Below, piece after piece: positions 8,762-16,563 of a DNA stretch of 63,470 bases. Made by a program: the position numbers and the translations under genes. Source of the DNA: Corallococcus sicarius (GTDB lineage Bacteria > Myxococcota > Myxococcia > Myxococcales > Myxococcaceae). The notes beneath the pieces were generated by a model. It searched no databases. It was not told where the DNA came from and saw nothing but the letters and a program-made list of their open reading frames with translations. Every line of letters begins with the position of its first letter. Position 1 is the first letter of the stretch. The DNA is taken from NCBI RefSeq assembly GCF_003611735.1, contig NZ_RAWG01000011.1:1-63470 (forward strand). Reading direction: 5' to 3'.

Positions 8762-10054
8762 TTGCCCTTGATTGAACCCGAGACGGCCCTTCCGGCCACG
8801 GCGCCGGTCGCCGAAGAGCGTTGGTCCTGGCCTCCCCTGTTCGGCCTGCTGGAGGTGCAGTTCGGCGCCGCCGTGGGCTACCTGCAGACGGCGGTGCCGT
8901 ACTGGCTGGCGAAGGACGGGATGCCGCTGGCGCAGATTGGCATCCTGTCGGGGGCGGCCTTCTCGCCGCACGCGTGGAAGCTGTTGTGGGTGCCGCTCAT
9001 CGACCTGGGGCCGTGGCGCCGCGTCTGGTACGGCGTGAGCACGCTGCTCACCGCGCTGCTCATCCTCGCGTGCGCGGTGTTCCCGGACCCGGCCCGGCAC
9101 CTGGGCGTCTTCACGTTGATGCTCACCGCGCTGCAGGCGGCGGCGACGACGGCGCACGCGGCGCTCAACGGGCTGATGGCCACGACGTCGAAGGCGTCCG
9201 ACAAGGGGCGCACGGCCGGCTGGCAGATGGCGGGCAACGTGGGCGCCACGAGCCTGCTGGGCGCGCTGGCCCTCTTCCTCGCGAGCCAGTACTCCCGGCA
9301 GGTGGCGGGCGTCGTGCTGTCCACGCTGGTGCTGGCGAGCGGCGCGGGCATCTTCTGGATCACCGAACGGAACGACGCGTCCACGGTCCCCACCGGCTCC
9401 CTGCTGAAGGCGGCGTGGGAGCGGGTGAGGGGCATCGTGGTGGACCTGGGGAAGACGGCGTTCAGCCGCGACGGGCTCATCCTGCTGGTGCTGTGTCTGG
9501 CGCCGGTGGCCTGCGGGGCGCTCACCAACCTGTTCAGCGCGATGGCGGGCGCGTACCAGGTGCCGGAGCGCACGGTGGAGCTGGTGAGCGGCCTGGGCAT
9601 GGGCATCGGGGGGGCGCTGGGGTCGCTCGTGGGCGGCTGGCTGTCGGACCGGATGAACCGCAAGCTCGCGTACGTGCTGATGGGCGGGGCCACGGGGCTG
9701 TGTGCCTTCGCGATGGCGGCGGCGCCCATGACGCCGACCACGTACATCTGGGGCACGCTCGCGTACAGCATCGCGAACGGCGCGGGCTTCGCCGCCTTCG
9801 CGGGCATGGTGCTGGAGATGGTGAGCGAGGGCGCGGCGGTGACGACGAAGTACTCGCTCTTCGTCGCGGCCTCCAACTTCGCCATCAGCTACACCACCGC
9901 GCTGGACGGCCGCGCGTCGGAGTTCCGGAACATCGGCCCGCGGGCGAGCATCGCGGCGGACGGCCTCATCACCTTCGCGGGCATCACGCTGGTGGTGCTC
10001 ATCTTCGCGCTCTTCCTGCGCAAGAAGCCCGCGGCCCCCGCCGTCACGGCTTGA
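8762..10054 (+). CDS. MFS transporter, AmpG/PAT-like
   Basis: A 430-aa integral membrane permease with about 12 hydrophobic segments. The first helices read FGAAVGYLQTAVPYWLAKDG followed by IGILSGAAFSPHAWKLLWVPLIDL. This is the layout of AmpG/acetyl-CoA-transporter (PAT) MFS proteins, where a helix is followed by a Lys-x-Leu-Trp-x-Pro-Leu-x-Asp loop; the mid-protein GGWLSDRMNRKLAYVLMGGA is the MFS loop. AmpG homologues import muropeptides or siderophore-type cargo, but the substrate cannot be read here. The best start is TTG 8762, with TTG 8768 as alternative; no strong RBS is seen. The next gene follows five bases after the stop, so they are co-transcribed. Confidence 0.85.
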   Translation: MPLIEPETALPATAPVAEERWSWPPLFGLLEVQFGAAVGYLQTAVPYWLAKDGMPLAQIGILSGAAFSPHAWKLLWVPLIDLGPWRRVWYGVSTLLTALLILACAVFPDPARHLGVFTLMLTALQAAATTAHAALNGLMATTSKASDKGRTAGWQMAGNVGATSLLGALALFLASQYSRQVAGVVLSTLVLASGAGIFWITERNDASTVPTGSLLKAAWERVRGIVVDLGKTAFSRDGLILLVLCLAPVACGALTNLFSAMAGAYQVPERTVELVSGLGMGIGGALGSLVGGWLSDRMNRKLAYVLMGGATGLCAFAMAAAPMTPTTYIWGTLAYSIANGAGFAAFAGMVLEMVSEGAAVTTKYSLFVAASNFAISYTTALDGRASEFRNIGPRASIAADGLITFAGITLVVLIFALFLRKKPAAPAVTA

Positions 10055-10059
10055 GTCCC

Positions 10060-10548
10060 ATGTCCCCTGCCCCGTCCGCCGTGGAAGTCGTTACGTACCG
10101 GGATGCGTTCCGCGCCGACTTCGAGCGGCTCAACCGGCAATGGATTGAGAAGGACTTCCGCATCGAGGGCTCGGACCTGGACTCGTTCGCGGACCCGCAC
10201 GGGATGTTCGTCGCCCCGGGCGGCGAGGTGTTCTTCGCGCTCGTGGACGGACAGGTGCTGGGGACGTGCGCGCTGCGCCGGGCGGACGGGGACACGTACG
10301 AGTTGTGCAAGATGGCCGTGGCCGCGGAGGCGCGGGGCCGGGACCTGGGCGACGCGTTGATGCGCGCCGCGCTAACCACGGCCCGGGAGCGCGGCGCCCG
10401 GCGGATGTACCTGGTGACGAACAGCGCGCTCGGGCCGGCGCTGGGGCTGTACCGCAAGCACGGCTTCGTCCTCACGCGCAGCGGCCCGGAGCTGGCGAAG
10501 GAGACCGGGTACTCGCGCGCGGACGTGGAGATGTCCGTCGACCTGTGA
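10060..10548 (+). CDS. GNAT-family N-acetyltransferase
   Basis: A 162-aa single-domain acetyltransferase using acetyl-CoA. Motif A is visible as YELCKMAVAAEARGRDLGDALMRAAL (V-x-x-x-x-R-G-x-x-x-G type pyrophosphate loop), and motif B as NSALGPALGLYRKHGFV. ATG 10060 follows five bases after the MFS stop. The amine substrate is unknown. The coupling suggests a shared transcript with the permease but does not reveal the job. Confidence 0.9.
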   Translation: MSPAPSAVEVVTYRDAFRADFERLNRQWIEKDFRIEGSDLDSFADPHGMFVAPGGEVFFALVDGQVLGTCALRRADGDTYELCKMAVAAEARGRDLGDALMRAALTTARERGARRMYLVTNSALGPALGLYRKHGFVLTRSGPELAKETGYSRADVEMSVDL

Positions 10549-10560
10549 GGGCATGAAGCA

Positions 10561-10615
10561 GCGCCGCGCCCTTCGTAGGGACGCGGCGCCGCGCCCTTCG
10601 TAGGGACGCGGCGCC
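10561..10615. repeat. two exact 25-bp tandem copies of a terminator-like hairpin
   Basis: Positions 10561-10585 and 10586-10610 are identical, followed by five bases of a third copy. Each copy can fold as CGCCGCG with CGCGGCG around CCC-TTCGTA-GGG. The pair lies between the convergent GNAT and Imm11-type genes, so it probably acts as a double bidirectional terminator. Confidence 0.85.
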
Positions 10616-10628
10616 GGAGCCAGGGCCC

Positions 10629-11186
10629 TCAGCCAGACCAGTCCTCCGGTTTGTAGAAGACCATCCCGGGTACGCCCTGCTTCTCGACGGCCTGCTTCAC
10701 CCGCTCATGCACGATGATGGCATTCACGCTCTGGGCCAGGCGGAACATGAGCAACCCCTGCGTCTTCGAAGCGTCGATGACGAGGCTGTCGAAGAAGACG
10801 TCAATCATCTCCGACTCCAGGTTGATGGGGGCTCGCTGGGACTTGTCCATGTCGGCCGCGGCCACGAGTCCCAGCACGTTGAAGGCCTTGTAGTCGTGGC
10901 GCTCCTGCCCGGTGACAGGGTCCTTGAGCACCGCGTCGAAGAGCTCGAAGTTGTCCACGCCTGCTTCTCGCAGCGCGCCCACCAGGTCGTTCCGGATGAG
11001 GGGAACGCCGGGGCCGTAGAAGGCCTTCGGAGTGCCACGGTACGTGGAGCTCAGGGTGTACTGGAGCGGCTGGGGCACCTGGATGTCGATGCGCGCACCT
11101 GTAAACCAGGGTCCACCCGGCAGCCGCGGTGCCTGATCCATCGCGGCAATGGGAACCGGGCCCGAGCAAGCCATGACGTAGTACAT
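10629..11186 (-). CDS. Imm11-type (DUF1629) immunity protein
   Basis: Probable cognate antidote of the AHH nuclease encoded 18 nt upstream. 185 aa, no signal peptide, so cytoplasmic. The C-terminal two thirds match the DUF1629/Imm11 pattern: an FELFDAVLKDPVTGQE segment, then YKAFNVLGLVAAADMDKSQ (the usual Y-x-x-x-N-V-L plus D-x-x-x-S phrase), then a final VKQAVEKQGVPGMVF strand. It is the last gene of the six-gene effector operon, where immunity genes normally sit. Local GC is below the genome average, as expected for an exchangeable toxin/immunity pair. The specific pairing is inferred from position. Confidence 0.8.
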   Translation of the reverse strand: MYYVMACSGPVPIAAMDQAPRLPGGPWFTGARIDIQVPQPLQYTLSSTYRGTPKAFYGPGVPLIRNDLVGALREAGVDNFELFDAVLKDPVTGQERHDYKAFNVLGLVAAADMDKSQRAPINLESEMIDVFFDSLVIDASKTQGLLMFRLAQSVNAIIVHERVKQAVEKQGVPGMVFYKPEDWSG

Positions 11187-11204
11187 GAAGCGTTCCTCTC
11201 TTCC

Positions 11205-12179
11205 TCACGCGTCAGCGCGGTCATCTTCCGCAGCACGCTTCAGATACTTGTGCGCGGCATTGTAGGCATCTGTGAAGGTCTTGGACACCTTGGGGACGTT
11301 GGCCTCCGAGAAGATCGCTTTTTGCAAGCTGTCACTCGCGAACCAGGGACTCTCCCAGGCGCTGGGAGGGGCCAGGAGCTGCCCTTTCAAATATTCGGAA
11401 AAAGCATACAGCCTGTCCTTGACGAGGTAGGGAGGCGGCAGCTCGCTCTTCTTCTTGCAGTCTTCACAAACCTTGAGATGGCTGAAAAAAGCTACCGTGA
11501 GTTTGTCCAGCTCCTCCTGCACCTTCTCGCTGTAGTCGACGTGCGTGTCATGGAACTGCCCGCCCGCGACCTTGACCACGGAGGCTGCGTAGTTGATGCA
11601 CCAGTTGGGTTTCGAGTCCCGGAGCTTCGACCACGTGTCCTTCATCTTCGTCTTGCCGGCACGGATGGCATAGCTGCCAGGCAGCCATACGCCGTTGTGG
11701 CACCCGTTGATGTTGTAGCCCACATGCGCGGAGATGGTCCACGACTGGCCACCGGACTGGACCGTTCCGCCCTTCCTCATGAAGTCATACAACTGGCTTC
11801 TCTTCAGCGCTGCGTTGCCGGGAATCAGGTGGTGCGCCGCCACCGTGAACGGCAGCCCCTGGTCCTCCACACCATCCGCTCCCGGCACATACACCGTGAC
11901 TCCGGTGCGGTCGGTATCCACCTGCCTTTCCTTCTTCATCTCAGGAGGAGGACACGGCCCCCCCACCGTACCCGCCTTGCCCGGGGAAGCGTTGGCCAGG
12001 TTGGTGCCCAGGACGCCACCGTTGTTGGCCTGCAGCTCCACGACCGAGTCCCGGTCATCGTCCTCGATGCTCTCGGGCTCCTCTTCCAGCGACTCCCCGG
12101 CGACCCAGTTCTCCTGGAAGGGACACTTCGCTTTCACCTCCTCTGCCATCGCCACGGCGATCTTCTCCAGCGTCTCCAT
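11205..12179 (-). CDS. AHH-motif HNH/EndoVII-fold nuclease toxin (T6SS-type effector)
   Basis: Predicted DNase effector, 324 aa. The N-terminal 110 residues are acidic and low complexity (LEEEPESIEDDD), with a Pro/Cys spacer GGPCPPPE. The catalytic core begins at FTVAAHHLIPGN (His116-His117), then SAHVGYNINGCHNGVWLPG (about 150-167), then a third His cluster QFHDTHVDY (about 207-215). This is the AHH branch of the HNH/ENDO VII superfamily known from polymorphic toxins. The C-terminal 100 residues carry two Cys (KVCEDCKKK). It has no secretion signal; delivery is inferred from the PAAR-like DUF4150 gene 30 nt upstream and the Imm11-type gene downstream. Local GC is about 57-58 % in the two lines I counted, lower than flanking genes. 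Confidence 0.85.
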   Translation of the reverse strand: METLEKIAVAMAEEVKAKCPFQENWVAGESLEEEPESIEDDDRDSVVELQANNGGVLGTNLANASPGKAGTVGGPCPPPEMKKERQVDTDRTGVTVYVPGADGVEDQGLPFTVAAHHLIPGNAALKRSQLYDFMRKGGTVQSGGQSWTISAHVGYNINGCHNGVWLPGSYAIRAGKTKMKDTWSKLRDSKPNWCINYAASVVKVAGGQFHDTHVDYSEKVQEELDKLTVAFFSHLKVCEDCKKKSELPPPYLVKDRLYAFSEYLKGQLLAPPSAWESPWFASDSLQKAIFSEANVPKVSKTFTDAYNAAHKYLKRAAEDDRADA

Positions 12180-12209
12180 CGCAGCCCTCCCTTCAGCGCC
12201 GTGGCGCGT

Positions 12210-12593
12210 TCAGCCCATGATGTTCTTCTTGTTGTGGAAGAGCGGGTCCCCCAGCCGGCAGACGTTCTTCCCTTCGAACTTCACGTTGAACGAATACAGC
12301 ATGAACTCCGCCGGTCCCTTGGTGGAGCCACTCACCACGCCGCCTCCCGCGGTCCCCGCCTCGTCGCCGCTGGTGCTCTTGTATTGGGCGCCCTTCACCA
12401 TGGGCATCTTCCCGTTGATGGTGACCTTCTTCGGTCCCTTGGACGTGTCCGAGGACATGCCGACATTCGGATACGGCAGCGGCACCGGGCCCGCGGGAGA
12501 CGGTGTCTTGCAGACGTCCGGGAAGACGAGGCTCTGTCCTCCGCTGTCCTCTGTCGCGATGCCCCGGCCATTGGCGAAGACTGTCGTTCCCAT
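12210..12593 (-). CDS. DUF4150 PAAR-like spike-tip protein
   Basis: A 127-aa protein of the DUF4150 family, a PAAR-like cone that caps a VgrG spike and carries effectors in type VI secretion. Family marks: start MGTTVFANGRGIATEDSGG, CKTPSPAGPVPLPYPNVGMSS, then a VTINGKMPMVKGAQYKSTSGDEAGTAGG block and a short Lys/Asn tail. ATG 12593 lies 9 nt after the ketosynthase-like gene, inside the operon. No VgrG or Hcp gene is in the window, so the module must use a spike encoded elsewhere. Confidence 0.92.
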   Translation of the reverse strand: MGTTVFANGRGIATEDSGGQSLVFPDVCKTPSPAGPVPLPYPNVGMSSDTSKGPKKVTINGKMPMVKGAQYKSTSGDEAGTAGGGVVSGSTKGPAEFMLYSFNVKFEGKNVCRLGDPLFHNKKNIMG

Positions 12594-12602
12594 GCGTGCC
12601 TC

Positions 12603-13676
12603 CTAGACTGCGATTGCTTCGATGATGACCGCGCCCCGCTCTTCCCGGTCCGAGGAGCACCAGGCCAGCCAGGCGCCCTCGCGGTACCCCTTCGCCAGCC
12701 CCAATGAGGCCAGGGCCACCAGCATCGGACCGAGCGCCGCGCCCGGGTCGCCCATGCACTCGATGGGATGCTCGATGCGCAGCGGCTCCGCGAAGTGCCG
12801 GGCATGCCGCAAGCTGGCGACGCCCCACTCCTTGGCCCAGAAGTTCTCACCATTGAAGCCGGCTTGGACGCCCTGGACCTTGCGTCCCTGTCCGTCCCAC
12901 GACTGGAAGACTTCCTGGAAGGCCGCGGCCAGTCCCTCGCCCCGGTAGGGCTTCGTGCTGGAGCGATGTCCCTCCTCGCGTCCCAGCCCCAGCGCGCAGA
13001 TGCGAGCCAGGGACCTGGGCCCCTCACGCCGCCCGGTGTCCGCCAATCGCAGACACAGGAACGCGGCGCCCTCGCCCGGGGCAAAGCCGTCCGACAGCCC
13101 CTCCGCGAGCAAACGGTCCTCCGCATCCAGTGCCGTCAGCAGCTCCAGGTCCAGGTACGTGTCCACCCCGCCCACCAGCACGAACGGCATCCGCTGGCCC
13201 ACCAGCAGCCGCAGCGCCTCCCGCAGCAGCAGGAGCCCTCCGGCGCGTCCCTGGGGGAAGACCTGGCTGTGGCGCACGTCCAGGGAAATTCCCGACTGGA
13301 GGGCCAACACCTCCAGGAACGCGGTGTCTGGCGCGGCAATGCCTCCGGCCCGAGGCTCCGGCAGGGCCAGCAGCAGGGGCAGCGGCGAGGACTGTCCCTG
13401 GGCGGCCTCCTGGAGCGCGCCTGTCGCCAGTCTCAACAGCCGCTGGTGATGGATGGAGGAGCGGGAGGCCCACTCCGACAGTCGCTCATCGATGGGCGGA
13501 AGATGCTCCTCCTCCAGAAAGCAGGTGATGAGCGGTTTGAAGCGCTTGTTCAGCACGGGCGACAACCGGGTCCGTGCAATCCCTGCGCGTATCGCCGCGG
13601 CGGTGGAGCGGGCCGTCAGCCCCACGGGGGTGACCATCCCCACCGAGCACACCTCCACCGGGCGCCAGGGCTCCAT
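12603..13676 (-). CDS. ketosynthase/thiolase-fold protein lacking the catalytic Cys
   Basis: A 357-aa protein with the beta-ketoacyl synthase fold: start MEPWRPVEVCSVGMVTPVGL, VGGVDTYLDLELL (equivalent of the KAS G-G-x-D turn), PGEGAAFLCLRL, and a C-terminal EHPIECMGDPGAALGPMLVA glycine-rich turn. At the place of the nucleophile elbow (normally D-T-A-C-A/S) it reads LDVRHSQVFPQGRAGG without Cys, so condensing activity is unlikely. Proteins of this type recur beside DUF4150/DUF2169 genes, where a chaperone or adaptor role is plausible. ATG 13676 overlaps the DUF2169 stop by one base. It is not a fatty acid biosynthesis gene; no ACP or reductase is near. Confidence 0.8.
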   Translation of the reverse strand: MEPWRPVEVCSVGMVTPVGLTARSTAAAIRAGIARTRLSPVLNKRFKPLITCFLEEEHLPPIDERLSEWASRSSIHHQRLLRLATGALQEAAQGQSSPLPLLLALPEPRAGGIAAPDTAFLEVLALQSGISLDVRHSQVFPQGRAGGLLLLREALRLLVGQRMPFVLVGGVDTYLDLELLTALDAEDRLLAEGLSDGFAPGEGAAFLCLRLADTGRREGPRSLARICALGLGREEGHRSSTKPYRGEGLAAAFQEVFQSWDGQGRKVQGVQAGFNGENFWAKEWGVASLRHARHFAEPLRIEHPIECMGDPGAALGPMLVALASLGLAKGYREGAWLAWCSSDREERGAVIIEAIAV

Positions 13677-14713
13677 CAGGCGACTCCCTTCACGCCAGCC
13701 AGCGACTTCACCCGGAAGCGGGCGCCCTCGACCTTCAGGACCTGCTTGTCGCAAGGGAGCGCCCCCCGCCACAGGAGGCTCAGCCGTTCCTCGCCCGGCT
13801 CCAGCAGCACGGTCTCCAGCCGCATCCGGACCTGCTGCGAGCGGCCCGCGATCCTCGCGGTGACGTCGAGCTCGCACCGGGGCAACCGCAGGCTCACCAC
13901 GCCGGACGGCGTCACGTTGCGAAGCTCCACGGGCTCGCCTCCCTCGAGGAAACCCGCGGCGCTCAAGCCAGGGCTGGCGGCACGGAAGTAGTCCGGCTTG
14001 AAGTCCCGGGGCAGGTAGGGCGCGCGCCCGGTCTTCCACGCTTCATCATAGGTCCCCGCCAACGCCCTGCGCGGCATCCACGAAGGCGCGACGTACCCCA
14101 GCCCCATGGGCACCGGCGCATCCGAGATGCTGTGGACGAGGGCACGCGGATCTTCCACGTTCGGCAGCGGCAGGTTCAGCATCTCCGAGGCACTGCGCCT
14201 GCCACGAAAGCCCCGCCCGACGGGATTCCTCGGTTCGGCCAGCACCTCGCCCCTTCCGCCCTCCGGCACATGGGTTCCACCGAATGCGTGCTCGTAACGC
14301 AGCGGCATCCTCACGAAGGGCTCGGGCGTGGAGATCCTTGGAGACATCACCCCGCCCTTCCACTGTCGCGCTCCGAAGACCTGGAGGGTGCGTTGCAGCG
14401 CGCCCACGCCCAACGAGACGAGACAGGACGTGACGGCCCGGCCGCCCGGCGCGAAGGCGTCGCCCACCAGCACCACGTCCGTGCCCGGCTTCAGCAGATG
14501 GACCTCGCTCGCGTACTTCAGGCTGGAGGCCCCCGACTCGCCCCAGTACGTGTCGGCGAGCACCAGCGGTGGCTGCACTTCCGCCACCTGAAGCGCGCCA
14601 GCGCCGAAGTGGAAGGTCGCCTTCACCGACAGGTACACCGTGTCCACTCCCGCTTCATCCGGAAGGATGAAGAGGCCGGGAACGAAGGGCGTTTCATTCT
14701 GTACCTGGAGCAT
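13676..14713 (-). CDS. DUF2169 family T6SS effector adaptor
   Basis: 345 aa. DUF2169 proteins accompany PAAR/DUF4150 tips and help load effectors. Visible family marks: the N-terminal MLQVQNETPF, the VYLSVKATFHFG strand, LADTYWGESGASSLKYASEVHLLKPGTDV, VSLGVGALQRTLQVFGARQW, MPLRYEHAFGGTH and NPVGRGF. ATG 14713 lies 14 nt after TIGR02270; the long upstream extension of the same frame overlaps that gene and is rejected. Cytoplasmic, no signal. Role in this locus, bringing the AHH nuclease to the DUF4150 tip, is inferred. Confidence 0.92.
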   Translation of the reverse strand: MLQVQNETPFVPGLFILPDEAGVDTVYLSVKATFHFGAGALQVAEVQPPLVLADTYWGESGASSLKYASEVHLLKPGTDVVLVGDAFAPGGRAVTSCLVSLGVGALQRTLQVFGARQWKGGVMSPRISTPEPFVRMPLRYEHAFGGTHVPEGGRGEVLAEPRNPVGRGFRGRRSASEMLNLPLPNVEDPRALVHSISDAPVPMGLGYVAPSWMPRRALAGTYDEAWKTGRAPYLPRDFKPDYFRAASPGLSAAGFLEGGEPVELRNVTPSGVVSLRLPRCELDVTARIAGRSQQVRMRLETVLLEPGEERLSLLWRGALPCDKQVLKVEGARFRVKSLAGVKGVA

Positions 14714-14727
14714 GGGCGTCTCCTTGC

Positions 14728-16020
14728 CTAGCCAAGCGCTTGCGCCAGCGGCGACTGCAAGCGGATTTGGACCCGCGAGGACGCCACCCGCTGGAGCATG
14801 GCGCGCTGTTGGCCCACCCGCGCCCGGGTCTGCACGCGGCACGCGCCACGGGTGCGCAGCGCCAGCTCTCGTGCCAGCACATGCCGGCGCCGCATGGGCT
14901 CCAGGGCCAGGCCCTCCAGCAGCACGGCCGCGTCCATGAGGCGTCCGCGCAGGTAGCGCTGGCCTGGCGCGAAATCCGCACGAACCGTCTTCCACCACGC
15001 GGCCACCGCCCCCCCTCGTGGCATGGGCAGGTCGTCCTCGGGACGGGGCGTCAGGTCCGCGTCCAGGTCTTCCTCCTCGAAGGACTCGGACGCCTCGGAA
15101 GCCCCGGTCCTCGGCAGGATGAAGTCCGCCTCGAGCCGCAGCCCGGTGATGGCACAGAAGGCCTCGCCGGCAAGCGCGGCCATCTTGGGGTCCTCCATCC
15201 ATGCGAGGCAGGCGTCGGCGGCCTCGACCCGCCCGGAGAAGCCCAGCGCCCAGAGCACCTGCGCTCGGAGCGGCTCCAGGTCGAGCAGCGCCACCAGCCG
15301 CACGATGTCCTTCTCACCACCACCGAGCGCCCACAGGACCAGCGCCTCGGACTCCCGGGCTTCGACCGCGCGCTCACAAGCGCCCCATGCCTCGCGCAGG
15401 CCATGCACCAGGCCCGCTTCAATCAACGAAGCGCCCGGGACGGAGGACTTCGCGCTGAGCATCCTGGACAGTGTCGTCCGGAACTCCTGCCGGGACGCGG
15501 CCAGCGCCCCTTCGAGCGCACTGCCGCGCACGCGCGCATCCTCATGCTGGAGCAGCCGCGCCACCACCTCGGACGACAGCGTCCCCCGCGCGGACAGCGT
15601 CCCCACCACCTCGGCCAGGAGCTCCGGTACGTCCGTCCCCAGAAGCGCGCCCAGGCGCAGGTCCAGCGCCGGGCACGCGGCCAGTGACAGGGGCGCCCGG
15701 AGCAGCGGGCGCAGCTCGGGGTCGCCGAGTCCCTTCTCCAGCAACAGCGCCCACCCCGCCTCGCCACCCTCCAGCAGGGCCAGGGCCGCGACCGACGCGC
15801 GGCACGGGTCGTCGGGAGCCAGCGCGGGCAAGAGGAAGCCCTCCACCACGTCGGGGCCCGCCTCGACCAGCCCATCCACATGGGACAAGAGCCGCTCCTC
15901 GACCCCTGCCGTCTCGGTCAGGTCGAAGTCGGGAGCGCACACGGCACGCTCCCGCTGGAGCCAGTGCCAGGAAGCCTCGTCGAGGTGCTCCTCCACGACA
16001 TCCAGCAGCACGCGGCCCAT
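14728..16020 (-). CDS. TIGR02270-family HEAT-like repeat protein
   Basis: 430 aa, first gene of the effector operon. It is built of alpha-helical HEAT-type repeats (for example VAALALLEGGEAGWALLLEKGLGDPELRPLL, EVVARLLQHEDARVRGSALEGALAA, ALVLWALGGGEKDIVRLVALLDLEPLRAQVLWALGFSG, described here only as short repeat phrases). The tail has AWWKTVRADFAPGQRYLRGRLMD, typical of the family. Exact function is unknown; genes of this family occur next to DUF2169/DUF4150. ATG 16020 is chosen because AGGGA lies about seven bases upstream; a GTG at 16035 would add five residues. Confidence 0.82.
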   Translation of the reverse strand: MGRVLLDVVEEHLDEASWHWLQRERAVCAPDFDLTETAGVEERLLSHVDGLVEAGPDVVEGFLLPALAPDDPCRASVAALALLEGGEAGWALLLEKGLGDPELRPLLRAPLSLAACPALDLRLGALLGTDVPELLAEVVGTLSARGTLSSEVVARLLQHEDARVRGSALEGALAASRQEFRTTLSRMLSAKSSVPGASLIEAGLVHGLREAWGACERAVEARESEALVLWALGGGEKDIVRLVALLDLEPLRAQVLWALGFSGRVEAADACLAWMEDPKMAALAGEAFCAITGLRLEADFILPRTGASEASESFEEEDLDADLTPRPEDDLPMPRGGAVAAWWKTVRADFAPGQRYLRGRLMDAAVLLEGLALEPMRRRHVLARELALRTRGACRVQTRARVGQQRAMLQRVASSRVQIRLQSPLAQALG

Positions 16021-16169
16021 GGAGTCTCCCTTCACTCAAGGTGAAGAATGGCACTCTCAGGGGCCGTCAGGCAAATGACATCGCCGCACCGCTCTCGGTG
16101 TCCACTGGGAGCCTGCCGCTCGTGTGGCCCGCGATGCGGGTCGCGTCCGAGCCGAATCAGACGAGCCCA

Positions 16170-16487
16170 TCAGCGCCCCTTCACCGGAGCGGAGGAGGAG
16201 GACGGGCTGCCCTCGGTCCAGGTGGCGTTGCCGTCGTAGGCGAAGCGCACGCTGCCCACGCCCGTGGCCGTGGTGTTGGCGCGCACGTTGAGATTGCGAG
16301 TGGGCAGCGCGGACAGGTCCAGCGTGGCCCCGCTCCGCAGCGGGCCGAGGTCCTGGTCCCTGCCGGCGTTGATGAGGGTGAGGCCCGTCAAGCTCTGGGC
16401 GGAAGCGGGCAGGCCCAGGGCCAGCCACGCCACCACGGACAGGCGGAAGATGCCGCGAGAGAAGAGCGGGGGCATGAGGAGTGTCAT
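16170..16487 (-). CDS. short secreted beta-domain protein, probably truncated
   Basis: 105 aa with a signal peptide (hydrophobic core FRLSVVAWLALGLPASAQS). The mature part reads LTGLTLINAGRDQDLGPLRSG, then DLSALPTRNLNVRANTT and VGSVRFAYDGN. This is the beginning of a beta-sandwich module common in large secreted enzymes and adhesins, which normally runs about 40 residues further. Here it breaks off into a low-complexity SPSSSSAPVKGR tail. I see no matching continuation in other frames. It may be a decayed fragment or a tiny stand-alone protein. Confidence 0.55.
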   Translation of the reverse strand: MTLLMPPLFSRGIFRLSVVAWLALGLPASAQSLTGLTLINAGRDQDLGPLRSGATLDLSALPTRNLNVRANTTATGVGSVRFAYDGNATWTEGSPSSSSAPVKGR

Positions 16488-16563
16488 CCCATGACAACGC
16501 TGAAGAACCCACCCGCCTCTACTCCCGGCCCACCACGGGCCGAGGATGCGTGCAGCGGCGACG

